In this document: one piece after another, positions 1-8,569 of the stretch
Numbering within the stretch: position 1 is the stretch's first letter
Layout of the letters: each line of letters opens with the position of its first letter
Assembly: GCF_020831405.1 (NCBI RefSeq)
Contig: NZ_JAJHPU010000008.1
Coordinates: 1 to 64,000 of the forward strand
Direction: 5' to 3'
Length of the DNA: 64,000 nt
Origin: Pseudomonas oryzagri
Lineage (GTDB): Bacteria; Pseudomonadota; Gammaproteobacteria; Pseudomonadales; Pseudomonadaceae
Position numbers and translations under genes: made by a program
The notes under the pieces: model-generated
What the model saw: only the letters and a program-made list of their open reading frames with translations
Told to the model about the DNA's origin: nothing
Database searches by the model: none

Positions 1-71
1 CAAGTCCGGCGTGCCGTTCGATCGCCAGCGAGCCATTGCTCACTGATGGGGAAGACGGTATCTACAAAGGC

Positions 72-100
72 AGTCCGCGGCCCGATTCGGGCAACGGACT
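72..100 (-). terminator. Possible hairpin terminator after the first monooxygenase gene
   Basis: The arms AGTCCG and CGGACT enclose a second short stem (GCCCG/CGGGC). The hairpin lies 18 bases beyond the stop codon of the minus-strand luciferase-like gene. The T-run is weak, so this is only a candidate transcription end. Confidence 0.35.
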
Positions 101-118
101 TCCGGGTGCTCCGCGTGA

Positions 119-1252
119 TCAGCCCTGCTTCTGCTGGTTGCGGAAGTAGGGGATGACCTTCTCGCCGATGTTCTTAAGCGTTTCCAGCTGCGCCCACTGC
201 GGCACGGTGCCCATCTGGCAGATGAACAGGATCTCGTCGGCGCCGGCGTCGATCAGGCGCTGCACGTAGCCGATGCAGTCCTCGACGGTGCCGTAGGCGT
301 GGTTGGGGTTCATCATCGCCTGGGTCGGGTCGGAGAAGTCCACGGTCACCTCCTCGGAGGCGAAGCGCGACCGGATCACCGCCTGGCCGTTGCCGTCGAC
401 GAAGGTGTCGTCCTTCCACTTCTCCGGGTCCGGGCGCTCGCCGCCGGCGTACCAGTAGGCCAGCGACTCCATGAAGTAGCGCTGGCCGCGGATGCCGATG
501 GCGCGCGCCTTGTCGTTGTCTTCGAGGACGATGGCCGGGCACAGCGCGGCGATGTGACGGTTCGGACGGAAGCCGACCTGGTTCTTCTCGTTACGGTTGT
601 CCCAGGCCTCGTGGTACACGGCGACCTTCTTGGCGATCTCCTCCGGGCCGCCGAAGCCCAGCACCAACGCGCCCATGCCACGGCCGCCGGCGTTCTTCAG
701 CGACTCGGTGTTGGTGCAGGCCAGGTACATCGGCGGGTGCGGGTCCTGGTAGGGCTTGGGATGGATCGGCCGCTTGGGGATCTTGATGAAGTCGCCGTGA
801 TGCTCGATCTCGTCCTGCACGAAGATCTTCGGGATCAGGTACATCGCCTCGTCGATCTGCGGGTGCAGGGTGGTCAGGTCGTAGCCGAAGGTGCCGGCTT
901 CCTGCTGGGTGCCGCCCTTGCCCACGCCGAAGTGCACGCGGCCCTTGGACAGCAGGTCGAGGGTGGCGATGCGCTCGGCCACCTTGACCGGATGATTCAT
1001 CGCCGGCGGCAGGCACACCACGCCGTGGCCGATGCCGATGCGCTCGGTCTTGCCGGCGACGAAGGCCAGCACGGTTTCCGGCGCGGACATGTGCGAGTAG
1101 TTGGTCAGGGCGGTGTGCTCGACGCACCAGAAGGTGTCGAAACCGAGCTTGTCGGCCAGCACGGCCTGCTCGACGGTCTCGTCGAACACGCGGCGGTCGC
1201 CCTCGCGGGAGGCGTCGAGCGTCTGGGCTTCGTAGATCAGGGAGAATTTCAT
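119..1252 (-). CDS. LLM-class flavin-dependent monooxygenase
   Basis: A 377-residue luciferase-like monooxygenase (bacterial luciferase TIM-barrel family) that would use reduced FMN and O2 on a small organic substrate. Typical family segments are visible: ERIGIGHGVVCLP around residue 100, then HPVKVAERIATLDLLSKGR and FGVGKG. The start at 1252 is chosen because AAGGGG lies just upstream of that ATG; an upstream in-frame ATG would add 30 residues with no similarity to the family. It diverges from a flavin reductase gene that could supply FMNH2. Reduced flavin, an SDR and an esterase nearby would fit a type II Baeyer-Villiger oxygenase, but that function is inference; the substrate is not known. 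Confidence 0.85.
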   Translation of the reverse strand: MKFSLIYEAQTLDASREGDRRVFDETVEQAVLADKLGFDTFWCVEHTALTNYSHMSAPETVLAFVAGKTERIGIGHGVVCLPPAMNHPVKVAERIATLDLLSKGRVHFGVGKGGTQQEAGTFGYDLTTLHPQIDEAMYLIPKIFVQDEIEHHGDFIKIPKRPIHPKPYQDPHPPMYLACTNTESLKNAGGRGMGALVLGFGGPEEIAKKVAVYHEAWDNRNEKNQVGFRPNRHIAALCPAIVLEDNDKARAIGIRGQRYFMESLAYWYAGGERPDPEKWKDDTFVDGNGQAVIRSRFASEEVTVDFSDPTQAMMNPNHAYGTVEDCIGYVQRLIDAGADEILFICQMGTVPQWAQLETLKNIGEKVIPYFRNQQKQG

Positions 1253-1521
1253 GCGCAACCCCTTGTTGTTTTGGGAGTGGTCGGGTCCGGCTGTACCGGA
1301 TCTCGGGCGCATGGTCGGAAATGAAGGAGGGGGCAGATACATCCGATCAGACTAGCCAATTCGGCCCGCCGCCCAGGCCGGGAATGCCCGGCCCACGCGG
1401 GCTCCGGGCGGGCGGGAGGCAGCGGCGAAAGCACCAATTTTTGCTAGTCCCATGGGACGATGCCGGTCGTTTGACGCAGATCAAGAATCGGCCCGACACA
1501 ACCCATGAGGAGGGCCGAACC
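1253..1521. promoter_or_regulatory. Divergent promoter region with a 12-bp perfect palindrome
   Basis: This 269-bp spacer separates the monooxygenase (minus) from the flavin reductase/SDR operon (plus). It contains GTCCCATGGGAC at 1447-1458, a perfect dyad preceded by GCTA, which is a candidate operator, possibly for the LuxR regulator encoded at 7275. GAGGAGG before the ATG at 1522 is a strong ribosome binding site. No clear -35/-10 pair was assigned. Confidence 0.4.
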
Positions 1522-2034
1522 ATGAGCCAGACCGATCTGAAATCCCAGATGCTCCAGGCGATGCGTCGCCTGGCCAAGTCGGTGACCATCATCACCACCA
1601 GCAACGGCAGCGAGCGCTTCGCCATGGCCGCCACGGCGGTCGACTCGCTGTCCACCGAGCCGCCGTCGCTGCTGATCTGCGTGAACCAGAGCGCCTCGCT
1701 GCACGCCGTGCTCGACGCCGGCGCCGACTTCTGCGTGAACATCCTCGGCCACGAGCAGGAATACCTGTCGCACCTGTGCAGCGGCCCGATCAAGGGCGAG
1801 GGGCGCTTCCAGCAGGGCGACTGGCAGACCAGCGCCGCCGGCACGCCGTACCTGGCCGACGCCCAGGCGGCGATCCTCTGCAAGCAGGACGGCAAGTTCC
1901 GCTACGGCACCCACACGGTGTTCATCGGCCGCATCGAGCAGATCCACCACCACGGCGAGATCAGCCCGCTGGTCTACGTGGACGGCAGCTACACCACCAC
2001 GGCGATGCCCCTGCCGCTGGCCGCGGCCAGCTGA
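1522..2034 (+). CDS. Flavin reductase family protein (FMN-dependent)
   Basis: A 170-residue protein of the flavin reductase-like (HpaC/DszD-type) fold. The N-terminal region has the family pattern: AMRRLAKSVTIITT, then MAATAVDSLSTEPPSLLICV, then DFCVNILG. It would reduce FMN with NAD(P)H and pass FMNH2 to the divergently encoded luciferase-like monooxygenase. The ATG at 1522 is chosen because GAGGAGG sits about 8 bases upstream; the longer frame starting at 1321 has an unrelated 67-residue head. It is the first gene of a plus-strand operon with three SDR genes. Confidence 0.87.
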   Translation: MSQTDLKSQMLQAMRRLAKSVTIITTSNGSERFAMAATAVDSLSTEPPSLLICVNQSASLHAVLDAGADFCVNILGHEQEYLSHLCSGPIKGEGRFQQGDWQTSAAGTPYLADAQAAILCKQDGKFRYGTHTVFIGRIEQIHHHGEISPLVYVDGSYTTTAMPLPLAAAS

Positions 2035-2103
2035 GCCGCGCCCGCCCATTCGCGAGCGGGGCGCCGCCTGCGCGGGCCGCCCCGCCCGATCCGAGGAATT
2101 CCC

Positions 2104-2931
2104 ATGAGACTTGCTGACAAGGTCGCGCTGGTCACCGGCGCCGGCTCGGGCATCGGCCGCGCCACCGCCGAACTGTTCGCCGCCGAAGGCGCCCGCGTGG
2201 TGCTGGCGGACATCGACGAGGCGGCGGCGCGTCGCGTGCTGGCGGAAATGCCGGTGGGCACCGACGGCCTCGCCCTGGGCTGCGACATCGCCAACGGCGC
2301 CGCCGTGGAGCGGCTGTTCGCCGAGGTCGAGCGGCGCTACGGCCGCCTCGACGTGCTGGTCAACAACGCAGGAATAGGCCAGGTGCCCGGCGACGGTTTC
2401 GAGCACTACCAGCAGCGCATGACCCTGCGCAACGCGCAGTTGGCGGCCGGCAAGACGCCCGACGTGTTCACCGACATGATCGTCGACCTGACCGACGCCG
2501 GCTGGCAGCGCCTGCTCGCCATCAACGTCAACGGCGCCTTCTACTGCAGCCGCGCGGCGGTGCGCCTGATGATCGCCAGCGGCCGCCAGGGCTCGATCGT
2601 CAACGTCGCCAGCCTGTCGGCGCTGAGCGGCGAGGGGCCGCTGGCCTACTGCACGGCCAAGGCCGCCATGCTCGGCATGACCAAGTGCCTGGCCCGCGAC
2701 CTCGGCCCGCGCGGCATCCGGGTCAACGCGGTGTGTCCGGGGCCGACCCGCACGCCGATCATGCAGTCGATCTCTGCCGAGTGGGTGCAGGCACTGGAAC
2801 GCGCCATCCCGCTGGGGCACATGCTCGAGCCCGAGGAGATCGCCCGGACCTGCCTGTTCCTCGCCTGCGACGAATCCAGCGCCTTCACCGGCCAGACCCT
2901 GGCCGCCAGTGGCGGCATGTTGATGCTTTGA
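2104..2931 (+). CDS. Short-chain dehydrogenase/reductase (SDR)
   Basis: A 275-residue classical SDR. The NAD(P) glycine motif TGAGSGIG is near residue 11, NNAG near residue 89, a catalytic Ser in [10 protein letters not shown] and the YCTAK (YxxxK) active site. Asp in VVLADID after the second strand suggests NAD preference. It has an insertion after NNAG (about residues 95-125) that is longer than in most family members. It is the second gene of the operon. It probably oxidises an alcohol in the degradation route served by the monooxygenase; the substrate is unknown. Confidence 0.88.
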   Translation: MRLADKVALVTGAGSGIGRATAELFAAEGARVVLADIDEAAARRVLAEMPVGTDGLALGCDIANGAAVERLFAEVERRYGRLDVLVNNAGIGQVPGDGFEHYQQRMTLRNAQLAAGKTPDVFTDMIVDLTDAGWQRLLAINVNGAFYCSRAAVRLMIASGRQGSIVNVASLSALSGEGPLAYCTAKAAMLGMTKCLARDLGPRGIRVNAVCPGPTRTPIMQSISAEWVQALERAIPLGHMLEPEEIARTCLFLACDESSAFTGQTLAASGGMLML

Positions 2932-2945
2932 CAAGGAGAACAACC

Positions 2946-3755
2946 ATGAGTGTGAGCATGCAGGACAAGGTGGCGCTGATCAGCGGCGCCGGCACCGGTA
3001 TCGGCGCGGCCACCGCGCAACTGTTCGCCGCCCAGGGGGCGAAGGTGATGATCTGCGGGCGCCGCCCGGCCCCGCTGGAGGCGGTGGTGGAGAAGATCCG
3101 CGCGGCCGGCGGCGAGGCCGACTGGGTGCAGGCCGACGTCACCGACGAAGCGGCCATCGAGCGCGCGGTGGCGCGTACCGTCGAGCGTTTCGGCCGCCTC
3201 GACGTGATGGTCAACAACGCCGTCAACTACACCTGGGGCCCGCTCGCCCAGCTCAGCACCGAGGACTGGCAGCGCAGCCTGCGCGGCAGCCTGGACGTGG
3301 CCTTCTTCGGCACCCGCGCGGCGTTCCGCGCCATGGCCGGCCGCGGCGGCTCGATCGTCAACCTCGGCTCGGTGGTCGGCCTGCTCGGCAGCCCCGGTCT
3401 GTCCGCCTATGGCGCGGCCAAGGCCGGCGTACTCAACTTCAGCCGCGCGGCGGCCCTGGAAGGCGCCGCCGAGAACATCCGCGTCAACGTGGTGATCCCC
3501 GGCGTGGTATGGAGCGAGGGCACCAGCGAGGCGCTGCGCAACGAGGAAATGGCCGCCGGCACCGCCCGCGCCGTACCCATGCGACGTATCGGCGAGCCGA
3601 TCGAGGTGGCCAACGCCATCCTCTTCCTGGCCTCGGACGCCTCTTCCTACATCACCGGGCAGAGCCTGGTGGTCGACGGCGGCAAGACCTGCGAACTTAA
3701 CGTCGGCGCCACCGACTACACCTCGCAGACATCCAGCGAACTCAGAGGAGAATAA
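2946..3755 (+). CDS. Short-chain dehydrogenase/reductase (SDR)
   Basis: A 269-residue classical SDR with SGAGTGIG at the N terminus, a catalytic Ser in [10 protein letters not shown] and the YGAAK active-site tetrad segment. ICGRR after strand 2 (Arg instead of Asp) points to NADP preference, unlike its upstream neighbour. The ATG at 2946 has AAGGAGA about 7 bases upstream. A C-terminal tail of about 25 residues, rich in Thr and Ser, follows the last helix. It is only 14 bases from the previous SDR and 3 bases from the next, so the three SDR genes are almost certainly co-transcribed. Confidence 0.87.
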   Translation: MSVSMQDKVALISGAGTGIGAATAQLFAAQGAKVMICGRRPAPLEAVVEKIRAAGGEADWVQADVTDEAAIERAVARTVERFGRLDVMVNNAVNYTWGPLAQLSTEDWQRSLRGSLDVAFFGTRAAFRAMAGRGGSIVNLGSVVGLLGSPGLSAYGAAKAGVLNFSRAAALEGAAENIRVNVVIPGVVWSEGTSEALRNEEMAAGTARAVPMRRIGEPIEVANAILFLASDASSYITGQSLVVDGGKTCELNVGATDYTSQTSSELRGE

Positions 3756-3758
3756 GAA

Positions 3759-4523
3759 ATGCACAATCTGTTGAACTCGCCGGCCAGCCCGGTACTGGTC
3801 ACCGGCGGCGCTTCCGGCATCGGCGAAGCCTGCGCCGAGGCCCTGGCCGCGGTGGGCCGCCCGGTCATCATCTGGGACCTGCAGGAAGAGAAAGCGAAGG
3901 CCGTCGCCGCGCGCCTGGCCGAGCAGTACGCGGTGGCCTGCCTGGGGATCGGCATCGACCTGTGCGACGCCGAGGCCATCGCCCCGGCGCTGGCGCGCAC
4001 CCGCGCCGAACTGGGTGCGCCGGGCGGCCTGGTGCACGCCGCCGGGGTGGTCGACCAGAGCGGCCTGGAAGGACTCACCGCGGCGCGCTGGGACGCGGTG
4101 CTGAACGTCAATCTGCGCGCCATGGCCCTGCTGGTGCAGGCCATGCTGCCGGACCTGCGCGCCAACCCCGGTTCCTCCGTGGTCGGCATCGCCTCGATCA
4201 ACGCTACCCTGGGCAACGGCCTGATCCCGTCCTACAGCGCCTCCAAGGGCGGCATGCTGTCGATGGTGCGCTCGATGGCCGACGCCCTCGGCGCCGACGG
4301 CATCCGCGTCAACTCGGTGTCGCCGGGGCAGATCCTCACCCCGATGGTCGCGCCCATCGCCGCGGCCCATCCGGGTATGTTCGAGCGGCGCATCCTGCTT
4401 GGCCGCCTCGGCCAGCCCGAGGAGCTGGGCCGGGTGGTGCGCTTCCTGCTCTCCGACGAGGCCAGCTACATCAACGCGGCCGAGATCGTGGTGGATGGGG
4501 GCAATATCTCGTCGCAGCGCTGA
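3759..4523 (+). CDS. Short-chain dehydrogenase/reductase (SDR)
   Basis: A 254-residue SDR with TGGASGIG (residues 15-22), a Ser/Ile segment IASINATLG and the YSASK active site. It ends with the common family motif GGN followed by a short tail. AGAGGAG overlaps the stop of the previous gene and gives it a strong ribosome binding site. It is the third SDR in the operon and is followed by a hairpin. Three adjacent SDRs suggest successive or stereospecific alcohol oxidations, but no substrate can be read from the sequence. Confidence 0.87.
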   Translation: MHNLLNSPASPVLVTGGASGIGEACAEALAAVGRPVIIWDLQEEKAKAVAARLAEQYAVACLGIGIDLCDAEAIAPALARTRAELGAPGGLVHAAGVVDQSGLEGLTAARWDAVLNVNLRAMALLVQAMLPDLRANPGSSVVGIASINATLGNGLIPSYSASKGGMLSMVRSMADALGADGIRVNSVSPGQILTPMVAPIAAAHPGMFERRILLGRLGQPEELGRVVRFLLSDEASYINAAEIVVDGGNISSQR

Positions 4524-4538
4524 AGCGGCTGACGAACG

Positions 4539-4578
4539 ACGCCCGCCCCCAGGCACGTAAGTGCGTCAGGGCGGGCGT
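4539..4578 (+). terminator. Hairpin after the SDR operon
   Basis: A 10-bp stem, ACGCCCGCCC paired with GGGCGGGCGT, starts 16 bases after the last SDR stop codon and is followed by TGTGCTTTGT. The stem is strong but the T-tract is poor. Confidence 0.6.
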
Positions 4579-4617
4579 TGTGCTTTGTGGCTCCGGCAGA
4601 GCGGAGCGTGCGTTGTC

Positions 4618-5176
4618 GGGGCGAATTCATTCGCCTGGAGGCCGTGCAAGGGCGAATGAATTCGCCCCTACAGGGTCTGTGCGCGTGTCCGATTTCTTAG
4701 ATCGCCGCATCTTGCAGGCATAGTGCCTTGCGGCGCTCAACAGATCAGGCCGTGCGCCTGCGCGGTCATCAGGGCGATGGCCGCCGCTTCGGCCTGTTGC
4801 TCGGCGGCCAGCGGAGGGCGGTTTTCCTGGTGCTTCTCGTCATCGGGGCGTACCGCTATCTCGTCGCGGCGCCGCCCCGCGAACAGCTCGGCGATGGCAT
4901 TCAGCAGCATGGCGTTGGTCTTCCTTATGTCGGGGCGGATTCGTTCGCCTGAAAGCCCCGTAAGGGCGAATGAATTCGCCCCTACAGGTCATGGGCTGGC
5001 CCGGTCGTCCGGGTGAGCGCGCTGCATCCGCGAGCAGCTCAACGGTGGCATCCAACGGCATGGCGATGGTCTTTCGCCTGTAGGGGCGAATTCATTCGCC
5101 AAGCAGGCCCACAGCCTGCCCTGGGCAACGTCCGGGGGCCGCGTTGTGGCCCTTGGCGAATAAATTGCCCCTACAG
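4618..5176. repeat. Three REP-like inverted repeats (GGGGCGAATTCATTCGCC family)
   Basis: Three inverted repeats built from the arm GGGGCGAATTCATTCGCC and its complement lie at 4618-4673, 4932-4986 and 5080-5175. Loops are about 15 bases in the first two and about 50 bases in the third. The outer arms carry CCCCTACA on one side. Between them the minus strand carries two copies of a short start-codon module (ATG at 5061 and ATG at 4910, 151 bases apart). The same palindrome and module recur at 22.3-22.75 kb, so this is a dispersed repeat family of this genome. Confidence 0.8.
4737..4910 (-). CDS. Small ORF, 57 residues, unknown function
   Basis: A short frame beginning MLLNAIAELFAGRRR and ending AQAHGLIC. 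Its third codon positions are mostly G or C, as in the real genes around it. It is acidic in the middle and Ala/Gln/Glu-rich near the end, with no signal peptide or membrane segment. The upstream module (start codon plus about ten codons resembling A-I-V-E-L-L-A) is repeated in tandem at 5061 and again near 22.35-22.65 kb without the rest of the frame. It may be the parent copy of that repeat. No family was recognised. Confidence 0.45.
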   Translation of the reverse strand: MLLNAIAELFAGRRRDEIAVRPDDEKHQENRPPLAAEQQAEAAAIALMTAQAHGLIC

Positions 5177-5184
5177 GGTCATGC

Positions 5185-6108
5185 TCAGGCCAGCGCGTTG
5201 CGCAGGTCGGCGGCCGCGAGGGCGAGGGCCGCGGCGGCGCCTTCGACCACCGGGGCGAAGCTGATAAAGCCGTGGATCATCCCCGGGGCGCGCTGCACGC
5301 GCACTGCCACGCCGGCGGCTTGCAGGCGCTCGGCGAAGGCCTCGCCCTCGTCGCGCAGCGGGTCGAACTCGGCGCTGAGCAGGGTGGTGGCCGGCAACTG
5401 GGCGAAGTCGTCGGCGAGCAGCGGCGAGGCCAGCGGCTCCTCGGCCTGCTCGGGGCGCTCCAGGTACTGCTCGCGATACCAGTGCATCATCTCGCGACTG
5501 AGCAGGTAGCCGTCGGCGAAGGCGTCGTAGGAGGGGCTGGCGCAACGCAGGTCGGTGACCGGGTAGAACAGGCACTGGTAGGCGACGCGCGGGCCGCCCT
5601 GCTGCGCGGCCTGCAGGCAGGCGACGATGGCCAGGTTGGCGCCGGCGCTGTCGCCGGCCACGGCCAGGCGACTGGTGTCGACCTGCAGCTCGTCACCGCG
5701 CCCGGCCAGATCGCGCAGGGCGTGGAAGGCGTCCAGCGCCGCGGCCGGATAGCGCGCCTCGGGCGCGCGGCGGTAGTCCACGGAAACCACCACCGCGCCA
5801 CTGAGCAGGGCCAGGCGGCGGCACAGCTCGTCGTGGCTGTCGAGGTCGCAGAGCACGAAGCCGCCGCCGTGGTAGAACACCAGCAGCGGCAAGCCGGGCT
5901 GCGCCTGCGGTCGGTACAGGCGCGCCGCCAGCGGGCCGGCGGCGCCGGCGACGCTCAGCTCGCGCACCTCGGCCAGCGGGGTCGGCGCGCACATCGGCGG
6001 CATGCGGGTGGCTTGGCGCAGGGTGGCGGCATCCAGGCGGGCGTAGTCGGGGGCCGGCTGGGCGGCCATCTGTTGCAGCAGGGCGGCGATCTGCGGATCA
6101 AGCGACAT
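5185..6108 (-). CDS. Alpha/beta hydrolase, hormone-sensitive-lipase-type esterase
   Basis: A 307-residue alpha/beta hydrolase of the HSL (acetyl-hydrolase) group. The oxyanion-hole motif HGGG is at residues 80-83, the nucleophile elbow GDSAG at 152-156 (Ser154), the likely acid in SAEFDPLRDEG and the catalytic His in PGMIHGF. There is no signal peptide, so it acts in the cytoplasm on short acyl esters or lactones. AAGGAGA precedes the ATG. Its start overlaps the end of the upstream SDR gene by 11 bases, so the pair is translationally coupled. An ester-cleaving step after a Baeyer-Villiger-type oxidation would fit the cluster, but this is inference. Confidence 0.87.
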   Translation of the reverse strand: MSLDPQIAALLQQMAAQPAPDYARLDAATLRQATRMPPMCAPTPLAEVRELSVAGAAGPLAARLYRPQAQPGLPLLVFYHGGGFVLCDLDSHDELCRRLALLSGAVVVSVDYRRAPEARYPAAALDAFHALRDLAGRGDELQVDTSRLAVAGDSAGANLAIVACLQAAQQGGPRVAYQCLFYPVTDLRCASPSYDAFADGYLLSREMMHWYREQYLERPEQAEEPLASPLLADDFAQLPATTLLSAEFDPLRDEGEAFAERLQAAGVAVRVQRAPGMIHGFISFAPVVEGAAAALALAAADLRNALA

Positions 6109-6931
6109 GGGCGTCTCCTTGCGGGTCGAAGGGGGCGAACTGCGGGTTGCGTTCCTCCAGCACCGACTGCAGGCGGGCGCGCAGCGCCGGCTTGAAGCCC
6201 TTGTGCGGCAGGATCCAGAAGCGTTTCTCGGCGATGGCGGCGAACACCCGTTCGGCCAGCTCGGCCGCGCTCATGCCCTGGCGGATCTGCCCGTCGAGCA
6301 GGCGATTGAGCTCGTCGCCGGCGCCCCGGCCCTGGTCGGAGGTCATGATTTCGCTGATCACCGGCCCCGGGCACAGCACGGAAACACCTACCTGCGTCTG
6401 CAGGGCGGCCATCTCGTAGTGCAGGCTCTCCGAGAGCGACACCACCGCCTGCTTGGTGACGTTGTAGGCGGCCATGAACGGGCTGTTGAGCAGGCCGGCG
6501 AGGGAAGCGGTGTTGACCACGTGGGCCGGCCGGCCCTGGGCCAGCAGCAGCGGCAGGAAGGCCCGCACGCCGTTGATCACGCCGCCCAGGTTGACCGCCA
6601 GGGCGCGCTGCCACTGCGCATCGCTGAGTTCCCAGCAGCTGCCGGTCTGCATCACTCCGGCGTTGTTGAACAGCAGGTCGACCGCGCCGAAGCGTTGCAC
6701 GGCGGCGTCGCGCAGGCGCTCCACCTGCGCCGCGTCGGCCACGTCGGTGACCTGCGCCAGCACCTGCGCGCCCTGTTCGCGCAACTGCGCGGCGAGCCGC
6801 TCGAGCGCCTCGCCGTCGCGGTCGGCGAGGACCAGCTGCAGGCCCTCGGCCGCCGCCCGTTCGGCCAGGCCGCGGCCGATGCCGCTGGCCGCGCCGGTGA
6901 TCACCGCGACCCGGTGCTGTGGTTGATTCAT
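6098..6931 (-). CDS. Short-chain dehydrogenase/reductase (SDR)
   Basis: A 277-residue SDR with TGAASGIG near residue 13, NNAG, a Ser in NTASLAGLLN and the YNVTK active site. LVLADRD suggests NAD use. It has the longer C-terminal region (EKRFWILPHKG) seen in SDRs that act on bulky or hydrophobic alcohols. It is the first gene of a two-gene minus-strand operon with the esterase and diverges from the LuxR regulator. Confidence 0.87.
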   Translation of the reverse strand: MNQPQHRVAVITGAASGIGRGLAERAAAEGLQLVLADRDGEALERLAAQLREQGAQVLAQVTDVADAAQVERLRDAAVQRFGAVDLLFNNAGVMQTGSCWELSDAQWQRALAVNLGGVINGVRAFLPLLLAQGRPAHVVNTASLAGLLNSPFMAAYNVTKQAVVSLSESLHYEMAALQTQVGVSVLCPGPVISEIMTSDQGRGAGDELNRLLDGQIRQGMSAAELAERVFAAIAEKRFWILPHKGFKPALRARLQSVLEERNPQFAPFDPQGDAHVA

Positions 6932-7274
6932 GTCTGCGTGCTCCTCGCCGGTCAGTCAATGCCTGCGGCTATTTTTCCGGCATGAGGATCCGCGGCATCG
7001 TCTGAGCGGACTAAGGCAAACAGCAAAACTGCGGGGACAATGCGCTGCAGCGTGCGCCTCCAACGGCCCGCCGGCCTAGCGGACGGGTGCTGCGGTTTTC
7101 ACTGCCAGGGGGAACAGCTTGATGAATGCATCACAGCGGATCGTCGATTTCGCGAGTCCCGCAACCGCCGTGGCGGACCTGCCGGCGGCGTCGTCCGCGC
7201 GGTCCGCGGAGGGCCGGCGAGCCCCCGATTCCGCCCACCGCGCGGGCCGTTGCGCCTGCGTGGAAGGCAGTACT
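6932..7274. promoter_or_regulatory. Divergent intergenic region between the SDR/esterase operon and the LuxR regulator
   Basis: This 343-bp spacer should hold promoters in both directions. No confident -35/-10 or dyad operator was recognised. An in-frame ATG at 7119 could extend the LuxR gene into it, but the 52-residue extension is low-complexity Ala/Arg/Ser and unlike a domain. Confidence 0.4.
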
Positions 7275-8447
7275 ATGCTGAAATTCTCCGATAATAATTA
7301 CAAAGATCCCTCGATCATGACTGCTTCTATCTCTCTCGAACATTTCAGCGAGATGCTCGGGCTTCTCTACCAGGGACCTTTGGAATCCGTGCCCTGGAAT
7401 ACCTTCCTGGACCGGCTCAAGGTTGCGCTGTCGTCCAAGTACGCCACCTTCATCCTGCGCCCGCCGAGCCAGCATGTGGACGGCCTGAGCATTACCACCG
7501 CGGGGTCCTCCGAGGAGGTCACCAGCGCCTACCACCAGCACTTCTACCGCCTGGACCCCTTCGTCGACCTGCCGAACCGCAAGGTGGTCTCGCTCACCGA
7601 GTTCGTCTCGATGAACGAGTGGCTGAAGTCGGACTTCTACAAGAGCTTCATGGAGCCGAGCGACGTGTTCCACGTGCTCGGCGCCGACATCAACACCCCC
7701 GACGGCGCGCAATGCCGCATCCGCATCAGTCGCGGGCGCAGCGACCCGGCCTTCGACCAGGCCGACAAGGACCTGCTGACCCTGTTGCTGCCGCACCTGG
7801 AACGCGCGGTGATCCTGCACATGCGCCTGAACCGCATGGAGAGCGAGCGCGACCTGTACGCGGGCGCGGTCGACCAGATGGCGGTCGGCACCATCCTGCT
7901 CGACTCGGACGGCAAGGTGCTGCAGATGAACCGGGTGGCCGAGCAGCTGGTGCAGGAGAAGGACGGCGTCAAGCTGGTCGCCGAAGGCCTGCAGGTCGGC
8001 ACGCCGCGCGACGGCCAGCAGTTCCGCCAGCTGGTCAAGCAGGCCCTGCTGTCGCAGAAGAGCGGCAACCCCTCGGTCGCCGAGGCGATGCGCGTACAGC
8101 GCCCGTCCGGGCGCGCCGACCTCGGCATCGTGGTGCGCTCGGTGCCGCCGGGCGAGTGGAGCGAGGGCAAGCAGTGCCCGGCGGTGGCCATCTTCATCGG
8201 CGACCCGGAGCAGGAGTCGCGCGCACCGCAGGAGATCGTCCGCGCGCTGTTCGACCTGACCCCGGCGGAAACCCAGCTGGCCCTGCTGCTGGCCAACGGC
8301 CTGACCCTGGACGAGGCTTCCGACGAGCTGGGCATCAGCCGCAACACCGCTCGCGCGCACCTGCGCTCGACCTTCTCCAAGACCGGCGTGACCCGCCAGA
8401 CCATGCTGGTGCGCCTGATCCTGCGCAGCGTCGCCACCCTCGGCTGA
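7275..8447 (+). CDS. LuxR-family transcriptional regulator
   Basis: A 390-residue protein with a long N-terminal sensing region and a C-terminal LuxR helix-turn-helix: LTPAETQLALLLANGLTLDEAS, then GISRNTARAHLRS and FSKTGVTRQ. The middle part (VDQMAVGTILLDSDGKVLQMN) resembles a PAS domain, so it probably binds a small molecule. The ATG at 7275 is chosen because GGAAGG lies 7 bases upstream; starts at 7119 and 7317 are possible. It sits at the end of the monooxygenase/SDR/esterase cluster and is the likely regulator of it. Confidence 0.85.
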   Translation: MLKFSDNNYKDPSIMTASISLEHFSEMLGLLYQGPLESVPWNTFLDRLKVALSSKYATFILRPPSQHVDGLSITTAGSSEEVTSAYHQHFYRLDPFVDLPNRKVVSLTEFVSMNEWLKSDFYKSFMEPSDVFHVLGADINTPDGAQCRIRISRGRSDPAFDQADKDLLTLLLPHLERAVILHMRLNRMESERDLYAGAVDQMAVGTILLDSDGKVLQMNRVAEQLVQEKDGVKLVAEGLQVGTPRDGQQFRQLVKQALLSQKSGNPSVAEAMRVQRPSGRADLGIVVRSVPPGEWSEGKQCPAVAIFIGDPEQESRAPQEIVRALFDLTPAETQLALLLANGLTLDEASDELGISRNTARAHLRSTFSKTGVTRQTMLVRLILRSVATLG

Positions 8448-8509
8448 GGGTGGTCCGGCGCACGAGGGGCAGGGCGCGGCAAGCGGAGCTGCCGCAAGGC
8501 ATTAACGAA

Positions 8510-8548
8510 AATGGCTCGGCCCGTACTTCCGCACAGGTCCGAGCCATT
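8510..8548. terminator. Bidirectional hairpin between convergent genes
   Basis: The arms AATGGCTCGG and CCGAGCCATT form a 10-bp stem with a 19-base loop, between the LuxR gene (plus) and the next minus-strand gene. The A and T bases at the stem edges suit use in both directions. Confidence 0.6.
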
Positions 8549-8569
8549 GCTCATGCGATAGGTTTGCCG

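Noticed and set aside
4840-5061. A 73-codon frame over the repeats at 4.8-5.1 kb
   Set aside because: Its first 11 codons are the repeated module, but the rest runs through a palindrome and then in the wrong phase over the 57-codon frame. It is not a plausible protein.
31-8554. A 14-base shared stretch, CGAGCCATTGCTCA, at about 30 and 8540
   Set aside because: It lies at different structural settings, and no matching longer repeat is seen. It may be chance or an unrelated hairpin arm.
8457-8569. A small RNA between the LuxR gene and the secreted protein
   Set aside because: The hairpin there is adequately explained as a bidirectional terminator of convergent genes.
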